Below, one piece after another: positions 25,701-35,347 of a stretch of 64,000 nucleotides of DNA. Origin of the DNA: Portulaca oleracea (taxonomy: Eukaryota; Streptophyta; Magnoliopsida; Caryophyllales; Portulacaceae); assembly GCA_029582165.1 (NCBI GenBank), contig CM055892.1, forward strand, positions 8,402,254-8,466,253, given 5' to 3'. The notes under the pieces are model-generated. The model ran no database searches. It was not told where the DNA came from and saw nothing but the letters and a program-made list of their open reading frames with translations. A program made the position numbers and the translations under genes. Each line of letters opens with the position of its first letter. Position 1 is the first letter of the stretch.

Positions 25701-28700
25701 CTCTTGTTCATGGCCAGGATGATTTCATGAACTTCATTATTATGTTTATGGCAAGCCCGGAGTACATTAGAAATCCTTATTTAAGAGCAAAAATGGTGGA
25801 AGTACTCAACTGTTGGATGCCTCGTAGGAGGTGCTTTATCGTTCATTTCATGCACAACCTTATTTTTAGTTACTTTGTTTTGTTTTTGCTGAATTTTGCC
25901 CTTCTCCATTGATTTTTTGTCATCTTCTGTTTGCATTTGCAGTGGTTCATCTGCAACAGCTACCCTTTTTGAAGGACATCAAATGTCTCTTGAGTACCTT
26001 GTGAGAAACCTTCTAAAGTTGTACGTCGACATTGAATTCACAGGCTCACACACACAGGTGATTACTTTCTTGGTCCTAGCCAATGTCAACCTAAGATTTG
26101 AATCTATCTTAGTATTTGCTCATGCTTCGCTTTCCTTCATCTGTTCCCTCGCTTTTACAACTTTGCATATAAATGCATTTTGTAAACACATAAACACTGA
26201 GGGTGGAATATGCATGCTGCTGGCAGCACGACAGGGAAAAAAATGTATTGATGTTTTGCTTATATTCAACTTTACAACTTTTAGCTTTGCCTCCTTAGCA
26301 ATGCAAGTATCTTTGTGAAAGTTCCTATGCCAGATATGATTGGCATACTCATAGCATATGATTGCTTGATTGAGGAAGCTGGTATCTTTCAGATAGGGAT
26401 AACAGTGGATCCTGGACCCCCCCCCCCCCCCCCAAACCCGCCCCATTCAGGTGAGTATGGGTCCATTATTTTTGGACCGGATGGGTCTGGGTCTGACAAA
26501 AAATTGGCGGGTCTGTGTCCGAGTCTAGCTTGGACCTGCGGACTTATATACATAAGATTATGAATATGGAAATGAAAATTTTAAATTTGAACAATCATGA
26601 AATTTGTTTTACTTTTTTTGCATTTAAAATTTTGTAGATTACTTGATGTCTGTAGTACTTTTATCTTAGATTTTGTTCGAATCTTAAATTCAGTAGTTAG
26701 TAAATCACGGTGATGTCGCCTAGTTGTCTTTATTGTGTTGAAAACAAGTGTATTTAGACAAACTTCTCAGTATCATACATGTGTGCAAGTAGGAATTAAC
26801 TTAAAAAGTTGGTAAAATCGATAAGAAAAGGATTTTTGGAAGTTAATATATTATACTTTGGAGGTGTTGGACAATAATGTACCAGATTTTTTCCATGGAC
26901 AGTAATTTGCTGTATTTTGGGGGTGGTGGGCAATAATGCACCTAAAATGATTATGGAAGTAGTAGACTAGGTGGTGGTCCTACGTGGCTGAAAAAAAATT
27001 TAAATCTTGAGTACACTAATGCCATATCAGTAAGTGCAAATGAATTTTGTTTTATTGTTTTTTAAAATAACACCTCATCACTCCACATTTTCCCTAATCT
27101 AACGATGTTATTTTTTAAAAATACAATAGAATTATCTTTGCTTATTTAGACTTGTTGACATTTTTTTGTTTGTTAGCCTGCCTCATTTGGCTGCCATCGG
27201 TTAGCCACCGTCAGAATCATTTGAGGTGCATTATTGTCCAACACCCTCTAAAATACATTATATTATTGTCCAAGAAAAAAGTTATGTGCATTATTGTCTT
27301 AACATCCCAAAGTACAATATATTAGAGTCTAGAAACCCTAAAAAAAAAGATAAGAATGTTGGACTCATTAAGGACCTGTGAAGACTGCTGGAAATGTGGA
27401 CCTGACGAGTTTGGTTCTGGGTCTGATATTTTTGACCCGGTGGGTTTGGGGTGTGTACGGTCCAAAAAAATTTGACTAGTCTAGGTTTGGAACCAAGAGA
27501 ACCGGCCCCATTGCTATCCCTGCTTTCAAAAGACAATTGTCTGGTTTTGTTGTATATTTAGAAGGAATTTCGATTCTAATAATCCCAACTTTTGGCAATT
27601 GGACAATAATAATCCCTACTTTGTTTTGTAAACCGCTGGTCCCAAAAAAATTAAATTGTATTTTTTTGATACCAGATCTACCTCTATATTTTCACTTTGC
27701 CATTTTCTAAATTTTCAGAATTTTCTAACTTTTTTCGTTCCTGCCTTAAGAAAGGTTATGAATTGTAGTTACTAAAAGAACTTTTTGATCTTTAATTGAG
27801 ATTCTGAACAATAATTATGATTTTTTTAAGGAATAAACGAGTATAATCATAAAAATTAGAAAAGAAACTAAAAAAATTTGGGACAAAGTTTCTAAAATCA
27901 CTAAAAATTGTGGAGAAGTGTTGTGCTAAGTTTGGGAACAAACGCAAGTCAAAATCCACGATATTTAGGGTATACACTCAGTGGTGGTCCAATAAAATAC
28001 AATTTAGTTTTTAGAAAAGAAACTAAAAAAAAATTAGAAAAGAAACTAAAAAAATTTGGGACAAAGTTTCTAAAATCACTAAAAATTGTGGAGAAGTGTT
28101 GTGCTAAGTTTGGGAACAAACGCAAGTCAAAATCCACGATATTTAGGGTATACACTCAGTGGTGGTCCAATAAAATACAATTTAGTTTTTATTTGGGACC
28201 ACTGGATTACAAAAACAAAATAGGGATTATTCTCGTTCAATTGTCAAAAGTTGGGATTATTAGAATCCAATTTTCCTATGTAGAATGCGGGATGTCGTCA
28301 TATAGTATCTCATGATTTCAATTCCTTGTGTGTGCAGCTTGAAGTTTGTAATGGAATGCAATATTGGGAGAGGTGAAGGGAGAAGAGTTAGATGGAAAAC
28401 ATCGTGAAAAATTTGATTGATTTTATCATCAATATTTTGCTTCCAAAATGATGGGCTAAATGAGGGGGGAGGATTGGGGAGGGAGAGAATGAAAGGAGGA
28501 ATTGGCAAAAAAGGGGGCTTTTATACTAGATTAGTGAAGCGAGAAATTTTCTTTCTATTTCATTTTCCTAGAATCAAATAGCGCCACCCTAATGACTGCA
28601 AGACAAGAATTTATCCTTTATTTAAAATAGAATGTGGCTGGCAAAACTGCCATATCAGTAAACTTTTTCCTAGTGTTTGGTATTACTTTTAGTAGGAGCC

Positions 28701-31700
28701 GTATGGTGACCGATGTTGCAGTATGGTGACCGATGTTGCAGTATGGTGAAGTTAAGGATGATAGATGACCTGATGGGGGTGGGGGGGGGGGGGGGGGACA
28801 TCCTATCCAAATATGCTGATTGTGTTGGTCTAATGTATATATATTTTTTATTCTCTTATATTTGGGTTATTTATCCATGGCAAATTGGCTACCATGGGGT
28901 TCATTATTGATTAGTATGCTACATTTTCACTATTGGCCTCAGTTCTCTGACCTACCATTTGCTTCTTAAATTTGTATTAAAAAAAGCTGCATAGAGGTTA
29001 GACCATTATAAGAAAAGGTGCATATTTTACTGGATAGAGAAAGTTTATGATACAACGTGCTTTGTACACAGTCTATGCTTCTTCAATCCAATTAACAAGT
29101 CTCTTTTGTTCTGCATGCAGTTTTATGACAAATTTAACATCCGTCACAATATCGCGGAACTTCTGGAATATCTTTGGCAGGTTCCCAGTCATCGCAATGT
29201 GTGGAGGCAGGTTAGTATGTTCTTGTATCCTAATCCCTGGTTACCCTATGAAAGATTTCTTAGCTTTATTTACTTGCTTACATGTGATCCAGATTGCTAA
29301 GGAGGAAGAAAAGGGTGTCTACCTCAATTTCTTGAATTTCCTAATTAACGACAGTATCTTCCTCCTCGATGAAAGTCTTAACAAAATCCTTGAACTCAAA
29401 GCGCTGGAGGCTGAGATGTCCAATACTGCTGAATGGGAGCAAAGATCTGCTGAGGAGAGGCAGGAGAGAACCCGGCTTTTCCACTCTCAAGAGAATGTGA
29501 GTTTGTGGTACACGGAGGATAATTTGTTGTCCCTGTGAGATTCTCAATTGCCTGATATAATAATGATGTTTGTGCTTCAGATTATCAAGATTGACATGAA
29601 ACTGGCTACGGAAGATGTTAACATGCTAGCATTTACTTCAGAGCAGATTTCATCCCCTTTCCTTCTCCCAGAAATGGTAATCAATCTACTTTGAATTTGT
29701 GATACTCTGCATTCATGTCAAGCTTTCTGGAAACCGATGCATTAAAAGTTGGTCCCCTGCTATTCCACCTTATCATGTCTTGGTGCTTACAGGTTGAAAG
29801 AGTTGCTAGCATGCTCAATTACTTTCTCCTACAACTTGTGGGACCTCAAAGGAAGTCTCTTAGCTTGAAAGATCCGGAGAAGTATGAGTTCCGTCCCAAA
29901 GAGCTGCTTAAACAGGTCAGTGAATTTCTATCTTAAAGTTGGATGAAGTCAAAGATGTATCTCATTTATGCTTTAGAAAAATTGAATTTGTTTTCTGAGT
30001 TCTTACCATTGATTCTTGGACTGTTTCTTTTGGATTATAAGAAAATTACTAATGGCGCCTCCCCCCTCTTTTTCCTGTCTTTTTTGTTTGTTTGTTTGTC
30101 TTTCTTTTTTTTTTTTTTGGGGGGGGGGGGGGGTTAGAAATTGAATGAGATCAAATGGCTCTCAACCACTTTGATTGATATTGTAGAAGGGCATTAGTCT
30201 TCTACAAAGCCTTGATCTAGTTGACTTGCATTGGGAAAGTGTCTGTCTAAACATGACATGGGACACTCCCTACTTAGAAGACCATTGGTAATAATATTGA
30301 GTGGCCTTGCTGCTGCTGTAGTTTCAGGTCATGTTATCTGGTATATGATGTTATCCATTGTATCTCTACTTCCATTTGGTGAGAAGCAGAAATTGAACGG
30401 ACAAATAAAATAGTATTGCACTGATTAGACATCTTAAATTATTTGTGTCCAGATTGTCCACATTTACGTTCATCTGACAAGAGGAGACAAGGAAAATGTT
30501 TTCCCCGCTGCAATTTCAAAGGATGGCCGGTCATACAGCGACCAGGTTCTGCTTCTTGAGTGATAGTTAACAAATATTTCTGTTTTTTGGACTGTTGGAT
30601 TTGCAGAAGTTTGTAATTCTGAATATGTGATTGAGCCATCTTTCGAATTTGTGTTTTTCTTTTTTCATTCCCCTCAGTTGTTCAGTGCTGGAGCTGACGT
30701 TCTTAGAAGGATTGGTGAGGATGGGAGGATTATACAGGAGTTTGTGGAGCTTGGTGGGAAAGCTAAAGCAGCAGCTGCAGAGGCCATGGATGCAGAAAAT
30801 GCTCTTGGTGATATACCTGATGAATTCTTGGATCCAATTCAGGTATGTTTTAGGACTCAATTAAATCGTTTGTAACAAATTACCACGCATTTCCGGTTTG
30901 GGCACATGAGTTCATTGTACTTTGATTTTTGGTGAATGCAGTACACGCTGATGAAGGATCCGGTAATATTGCCTTCTTCGAGAGTCACGGTTGATCGTCC
31001 TGTCATCTTGAGGCATCTGCTCAGTGATAGTGTAATTATCCTCCACCCTCTAAATCTTATTTTATGTTCCTTTCTTGCAACTAGGCTGCCTTGATTTTGC
31101 TGAGGCCTTGCTTTAATTTAAATCTGCCTTAGCAATTGGGATGCCCCCTCAAACATGATGAGTCTGTTGGCGAACAGATGGGCGAAAGGACTTTGACATT
31201 TTATTAATCAACACCTGCATAGCCTCTGTGATGCTTTGTGGATAGTTTTCTCTTGATGATTGCACCTGTGAGGCTGTGAGTGATTGAAAATATACCTCCC
31301 CATCTCAATTTCCTTCTTTTAGTGGGGGAAGGTGTAGTGTAGGAGCTTGAAACAGTGTAGCTCCTGCCTGGTTGACTTGGCAATCAGGTTGTTCGGTTTA
31401 GGTACTGGTTTGGGATGATCACTGCTTGATGAGATTTTTGTTTAGTTGCAGTGCAGTTCCAACTTTTTGTCTTTGATTGACTGTTGGTTTGTTTTTAGGA
31501 GAAGCCTTGTGGTGTGTGTGGGTCCAAACTGAATTACCCTATATTTTGGATGTTGGGTTGTCCTAGTAATTTAGTCTTGAGTTCACGGGCTTATCTACCA
31601 CAGTGGTTGGTTCAAGTTGGGTTAATTCTTCCGGTTTTGATTGGAATTTGTGACGTATGTTGCAGACGGATCCTTTCAATCGATCCCACCTGACACCAGA

Positions 31701-31842
31701 CATGCTGATTCCGGATAATGAGTTGAAGGCTAAAATAGAGGAGTTTGTGCGGACACAGGCGGGCAGAAGAGACGGTGATGGTGCCCAGAATAGCACCAAA
31801 GCAGCCATCCAAGCTCCCACCACTGACATGACTTTGATTTGA
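13018..31842 (+). CDS. UBE4: Ubiquitin conjugation factor E4 (UFD2-type U-box E4 ligase)
   Basis: Extends ubiquitin chains on substrates already marked by E1-E2-E3, working with the CDC48 pathway in cytosol and nucleus; the Arabidopsis gene also limits NLR immune-receptor levels. Sixteen coding exons: 13018-13874, 17752-17956, 18145-18296, 18428-18728, 23173-23325, 25422-25625, 25718-25830, 25943-26057, 29121-29210, 29293-29496, 29581-29676, 29793-29915, 30453-30545, 30678-30842, 30942-31031, 31666-31842. All introns have GT-AG ends and the exons sum to 3138 nt, giving 1045 residues in one frame, close to the Arabidopsis protein. The N-terminus ([20 protein letters not shown]) and the Ufd2 core (GDFQQP-like to FRPKELLKQ) are conserved. 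The C-terminal U-box runs from about residue 950 ([30 protein letters not shown]). There are no stops or frameshifts. The start is the first ATG. Its introns carry several transposons, listed separately. Confidence 0.97.
14262..15440 (-). mobile_element. Truncated hAT element in UBE4 intron 1
   Basis: The left edge carries AAGGTTGTTAGAATCG, the same terminal motif as the complete hAT element at 52101-53690. Inside on the minus strand is a decayed hAT transposase C-terminus (separate entry). No matching right end was found, so the element is probably truncated; the right limit is approximate. Confidence 0.5.
14746..15172 (-). pseudogene. hAT transposase C-terminal fragment
   Basis: The minus strand reads [24 protein letters not shown], a stop, then [17 protein letters not shown] and ANESREILA followed by a frameshift. 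It ends in a Lys/Ser linker and a long Glu/Asp tail ([20 protein letters not shown]) closing at 14746. [14 protein letters not shown] followed by DLVFEDD..TW is the C-terminal end of plant hAT (DUF659-type) transposases. Internal stops and lack of the rest of the enzyme show it is dead. The acidic low-complexity tail should not be taken as an independent gene. Confidence 0.6.
15441..16277. other. UBE4 intron 1 filler
   Basis: AT-rich intron DNA with no recognisable gene. A short minisatellite of CTTCCC units is at 16105-16135. Confidence 0.5.
16500..16865. repeat. Compound G-run, (GA)n, (GT)n, (TA)n satellite
   Basis: A degenerate unit, ATTAAAATGGGTGYGTG followed by GAGA runs, is repeated about six times and interspersed with G-runs of 9-14, (AT)n at about 16706-16718 and a (GT)n(GA)n block at 16736-16792. 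Long reading frames on either strand here are repeat artefacts. Confidence 0.85.
16874..17000. mobile_element. Small foldback MITE nested in the Tourist-like element
   Basis: Inverted ends GTGCTCCTGGAGCATGTGCT (left) and the reverse complement of GCACCCGGAGCATGTGCTCC (right). The core GGAGCATGTGCTCC is itself palindromic. About 120 bp, non-coding, with repeated TTGTTCAC motifs between the ends. Confidence 0.6.
18779..22680 (-). mobile_element. Decayed L1-type LINE, antisense in UBE4 intron 4
   Basis: Read on the minus strand the order is 5'-to-3' for a plant LINE ORF2. First is an endonuclease C-terminal part (about 22070-21640: [21 protein letters not shown]). Next is the reverse-transcriptase lead-in (21067-20792: [17 protein letters not shown]). 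Then comes the late region (about 19990-19880: [18 protein letters not shown]) and a zf-RVT-like segment ([19 protein letters not shown] near 19700; LTCDDLTK near 19370). It finishes with a poly(A)-type tail (T-run on the plus strand at 18780-18800). Many stops and frameshifts. A second A-tailed LINE 3' end (T-run at 21410-21420) is nested in it. The 5' limit is uncertain. Confidence 0.75.
23326..25421. other. UBE4 intron 5, no recognisable element
   Basis: About 2.1 kb of intron. A 30-bp motif (GTCGGATAAGAGAGGCAGTCATGG in part) occurs twice, near 24845 and 25006. Around 24240-24640 is a GC-richer unidentified repeat sharing GGCACACC-like stretches with 14460-14530. No protein domain was seen. 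Confidence 0.45.
26394..27522. mobile_element. hAT element in UBE4 intron 8
   Basis: Left end TAGGGATAACAGTGG; right end is the reverse complement of CAGGGATAGCAATGG. The flanking 8-bp target duplication is CTTTCAGA (26386-26393) and CTTTCAAA (27523-27530), 7 of 8 identical. Subterminal GGTCTGGGTCTG / CCGGTGGGTTTGG motifs recur at both ends. No transposase remains. A second, foldback MITE is nested inside. Confidence 0.8.
26845..27325. mobile_element. Foldback MITE with TIRs of about 105 bp nested in the hAT element
   Basis: The left arm 26845-26950 (ATATTATACTTTGGAGGTGT...GGCAATAATGCACC) matches the reverse complement of 27220-27325 (GGTGCATTATTGTCCAACAC...) along its whole length with modest divergence. 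The long TIRs suggest Mutator ancestry. The centre is AT-rich and non-coding. No target duplication was identified. Confidence 0.78.
27571..28273. mobile_element. Second long-TIR MITE in UBE4 intron 8
   Basis: The left arm starts GATTCTAATAATCCCAACTT and runs to GGTCCC at about 27644. The right arm (about 28193-28273) is the reverse complement ending ...GGGATTATTAGAATCC. TIR length is about 75 bp. The interior contains a 178-bp tandem duplication. Confidence 0.78.
27835..28190. repeat. 178-bp tandem duplication inside the MITE
   Basis: The stretch containing GGGACAAAGTTTCTAAAATC, GGAACAAACGCAAGTC and CACTCAGTGGTGGTCC occurs twice, offset by 178 bp and almost identical. The duplicated reading frames on both strands are a by-product. 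Confidence 0.9.
28274..29120. other. 3' part of UBE4 intron 8
   Basis: No gene. Contains a long G-run at about 28778-28798 and a direct duplication of GTATGGTGACCGATGTTGCA at 28701-28740. Confidence 0.5.
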
Positions 31843-32802
31843 TTTGATTTGATTTGATTAATTCATTGAACATACCATTCACCTTTCCCTTTGTCCATTC
31901 CCTCCTATCAGGTTAAATTCATGGTTGATTTTCTTTTTTCTTTTCTGTTTTTTGAAGTTTGCAAAGGATGGAGTCCAAACCCCCACCCTGTCTATCACTG
32001 CAGTCTTTCTGACAATACATTTCTTTTGGGGGGAGGGGCTGGGAGGAGGTTGGTCCATGTATATATGAATATAAGTGATAGTGCAGTTTTTTTAGTATGT
32101 CATTATGCGTCTGCTTTTGGAATTCTAGTTGCATTTCTCTGTAACATTCTCGTCTTTGCCCAACTTGGCTTTAGGCATTAGTGTTACAGCTCTTTAAGTT
32201 ATTTAAAAAAAAATGGTGTTGGTGCAATTTGGGTACATTAACAATGCCTTTATATGGATCCACTTTCCCGTAAATGGGTCCCCTTTTCCATTTTAAACCA
32301 GCTTCCAACTGCTCTTTTGGTATTACTTATAATCCTGTAATCACTTTTTAATAGTCAATTGTCCAAGTTTCTATTTCCATTGTCCCCAATTTTATACATC
32401 TGTTTTACAGTTCTGATAACTACTACATCCATTTTACCTACGTTATTGATTCACTGAGGCATAGGTTGGTGGTTGGTTAAGTAGATTTGACCCGTGAATG
32501 CATGGTTGATGCTTCAAGAGAGGATAGATATAGCTACAGCGACCTGTGCAGTTATGTGTGTAGCATGTTGTCAGAATCCGCCTGGTTGACCTAGTGGGTC
32601 GATGAGTCATCTGGTCCAAGCCGGCATGATCCAATCTTGAGTAAAAATTTATCCTTTATTTCCCAAATCCACGAACATTATCGTACAACACTATAAGTCT
32701 TAACACAAATCATGTTTTGCTTTCATCCACGGGACAATAGGGTTTATCCTGTCCAACATTCAACACAGACATCACTTTTAATTTGATAGCATCTTTTTTA
32801 AC
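31843..32802. other. UBE4 3' region and intergenic DNA
   Basis: The UBE4 stop sits at the edge of a (TTTGA)n pentamer run (31832-31859). The 3' UTR probably extends to the T-rich stretch around 32090-32200. Beyond that is unique-looking AT-rich DNA with no reading frame worth calling. Confidence 0.45.
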
Positions 32803-32804
32803 TA

Positions 32805-33040
32805 CTACCTCCATTTTGTTTTTATTCTTCGCATGGATTTTCATTCAAAAAAAATTGGATGTTAATATCTTAATTTGTTTAATAATTCATCATATAAAAT
32901 TAATGTCATTAAATCTGTAATAGAAAATGGTATCGAAAAAGTATAATATGGGCTTTTTATTAAAAATTCTATTTGAAGAATTATTAATTAAAAGTGTAGC
33001 TCTAAAAATGTGACTGACAAATAAAAAAGAACGGAGGAAG
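32805..33040. mobile_element. Stowaway-like MITE
   Basis: Left end CTACCTCCATTTTG and right end CAAATAAAAAAGAACGGAGG-AAG, with TA at 32803-32804 and 33041-33042. Non-coding and AT-rich; the TIRs have diverged. Confidence 0.75.
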
Positions 33041-33756
33041 TAGCCAATATTGAGATGAGATTAAAACTTAGGTATTGGTGTTATAAACTGATGAATATTG
33101 TGTAGTAAAATGTGGATCTCATATCATTCATGTATCGCTATACAAATTTCACTGAAGCTGGTGCATTTCCCGGCTCCATTGTCCGCAATCAAATAAGCCC
33201 GTAGAAATAGAATGACCCAAACCCAAGCCTTAACGCAAATAACACCTTAACATCTCATTTCCCATTCATTTCAATGTGAGCACGATTGTTTGCTTAAAGT
33301 ATGATGGGGAAGGGAAAAGGCAGCAGGTAGCAACAACGTTCAAGGCCTTGGAAAAAAAAAGTCACCCATTCCAATAAAAAAAAAACCCGGAAAACCTCTA
33401 TAAAGTGATTGAACCACCGATTCCTGTTGGAACCGGGTCAACCGATTCACTCTGGTTTTACATAGTTAAACCACTAAACCAAGCGATGCTCAAAATCGAC
33501 TCCAACGAACCATTGTTTCCCAGTTCATAGTTGAATGTTTACTTTTTTAATAACATAGGTGTGCGGTACTTGGTAGTAGGAGTTCTGCTTTAGGGTTTAA
33601 AAAAATATATATTCGTCATTAACAAAATACATATGGTTAGTGTAAAAAAGACAAGGCAAAAAAGAATCTAATCGTGTGATGCAAATAATGTTTTGAAAAA
33701 TTTATAATATTTCACTTCTAAAACTATTAAATGGAACAAATCACAAGACCCTGATT
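33041..33756. other. Intergenic, no gene seen
   Basis: AT-rich DNA with A-runs; no recognised repeat end and no coding signal. Confidence 0.45.
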
Positions 33757-34025
33757 TTTTTTTTTAAGAAAAATTCGGGTAAACGCGATACATTAAAACT
33801 TGGGGTATCCTTCTATTAAGACATCTACCTAAGTTATCTGCATGAATAACAGGAAAAAAAAACACCAACGGAGGGCTATACATCCATATGCCGACAGAAT
33901 TTAAAGAGTGACCTAGCTTAGCCATCCAATATGCCGCTCAGTTTGCTTCACGATAGATGTAGCAAATAGTAGAATTCTCTAGTAGCTTAATGAGGTTTTT
34001 GATATCTCGAATAATCATGGGCCTT
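33757..34025 (-). pseudogene. LINE 3' end: RNase H-like C-terminus plus poly(A)
   Basis: The minus strand reads IRDIKNLIKLLENS, ICYIYREAN, a stop, AAYWMAKLGHSLNSVGIWM and PPLVF, then LGRCLNRRIPQ. This is the pattern of the RNase H-type tail of plant L1 LINEs (HxxREANxAAD.LAK). A short 3' UTR (TATCGCGTTTACCC) and an A-run (T-run on plus at 33756-33766) follow. Only the last few hundred bases of the element are present, as expected from 5'-truncated insertion. Confidence 0.65.
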
Positions 34026-34433
34026 GACCCAAGGAGCTTCCTAGGTGGTCGGGAACTTGACCCTGTCAATCACGAAGTTCCTGGGGAGACTCGGGACACA
34101 TTGTAATTTGTATCTTAGCATTAATTAATTTTAGGGAGAAAAATTATAAAATGAATTAAATTGGTAAACACCTAATTATGAGATATGGAAAATATAGATG
34201 TAAGAATGATAAAAAATACATGGCAGATAAATGAAACAAAAAAAGGTTGGTTAAGTAAAGAAATAAATAGGAAGGTAAGGAGAGAGTATTAAACTTTAGG
34301 TCCAGGCAGGCTGTTTTATTCCTAGTGAAATCCAAATAAAGGTTAACAACCACTCTGCTTAATAATATCACCTCCGCAATCTTAAATGAGAGCATGGTTG
34401 GTTCACTGCAAACCTTACCTGTTTATCATGCTG

Positions 34434-34494
34434 ACTTGTCTACGGCTCCGTTGCGTGTGCTCGGGATAGAAGTTTTGTATAAATTTATCGCCAT
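34434..34494 (-). pseudogene. rpl2: Start of chloroplast rpl2 in a nuclear plastid insertion (NUPT)
   Basis: The minus strand from 34494 reads ATGGCGATAAATTTATAC and on through GAGCACACGCAACGGAGCCGTAGAC, the first about 20 codons of plastid rpl2 with a few substitutions. It then stops matching. It lies directly downstream of the rpl23 fragment, as in the chloroplast genome. Non-functional: only the 5' tip is present. Confidence 0.9.
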
Positions 34495-34512
34495 GCTATT
34501 AAGTATTTTGAT

Positions 34513-34756
34513 TTAAGTTCTTTTCTTTCTAAGAGGTGGAATAGAATAACCCGATTGAAGCGTAATGATCATACGTCTGTAATGCATTGTATGTCCCATA
34601 ATAGGTCCCATTCTGCTACCCTTTCTCGGGAGTCGATGACTATTCATAGCTATTACCTTGACACCAAAGAAGAGTTCGACCCAATGCTTTATTTCGGCCC
34701 TAGTTGATCCTGATTCGACATTAGAAGTATATTGATTTTTCCCCAATAACCGAACT
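34513..34756 (-). pseudogene. rpl23: Chloroplast rpl23 fragment in a nuclear plastid insertion (NUPT)
   Basis: Encodes the plastid large-subunit protein uL23 from about residue 16 to the natural stop: [54 protein letters not shown] and PPLRKKRT. The frame is open and close to plastid sequence, but the first codons are missing (similarity starts near 34756) and no plastid promoter or transit peptide is present. Orientation and spacing to rpl2 are those of the chloroplast operon, so this is one transferred piece of about 320 bp rather than a nuclear ribosomal protein gene. Confidence 0.95.
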
Positions 34757-34816
34757 TAGAATCTCTAAATCCCAAAAGCATGCTTCCGGCACTACCCTGT
34801 TTTCAAGTGATTGTTC

Positions 34817-34823
<7 letters not shown>

Positions 34824-34872
<49 letters not shown>
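34824..34872. repeat. (TA)n microsatellite
   Basis: About 24 uninterrupted TA units beside the plastid insertion. Confidence 0.97.
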
Positions 34873-34876
<4 letters not shown>

Positions 34877-35347
34877 TATTATACAACGGCAGGGAATTTT
34901 TCATATTACATAATTGGACGGCAAGCAACAAAAATAAAGCATGCTTGCATATAAAGCCAATTACAAATCTACATACAGCCTTGAAAACAAATTCCTCCCG
35001 ACACACAATCCTGCACACCACATAATGATTTCATTTCCTCATGACCACAAAAATTGCATTTACTTTGCTCATTCAGTTGATGATTCAACTGTGAAATTGA
35101 GGTCCACAACACTCTTTTGACTTGGAATTTCCCAATGCCTCAACCCAAGATGAGGAAAGGGGGAAGGGGGGGGGGTAATATAAGTGTATACTAAATTCTA
35201 CCTAACAATTTCCCAAATGCTCCGTGAAATGGATTCAACAAAATTGAAGACACTGACAGGCAATGTATACTCCAACTCTATTGGCAGCAGTGAAAAATCT
35301 GCTCACTTCAATTGATGTGATCAAGGTTCGATATTATAGCCAGACAA

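Noticed and set aside
34513..34756. Functional nuclear gene for plastid ribosomal protein L23
   Set aside because: N-terminus missing, no transit peptide, and contiguous with rpl2 in plastid order: it is a plastid DNA insertion.
34780..35025. Open frames across the (TA)n tract
   Set aside because: Tyr-Ile repeat is the microsatellite; flanks have no homology.
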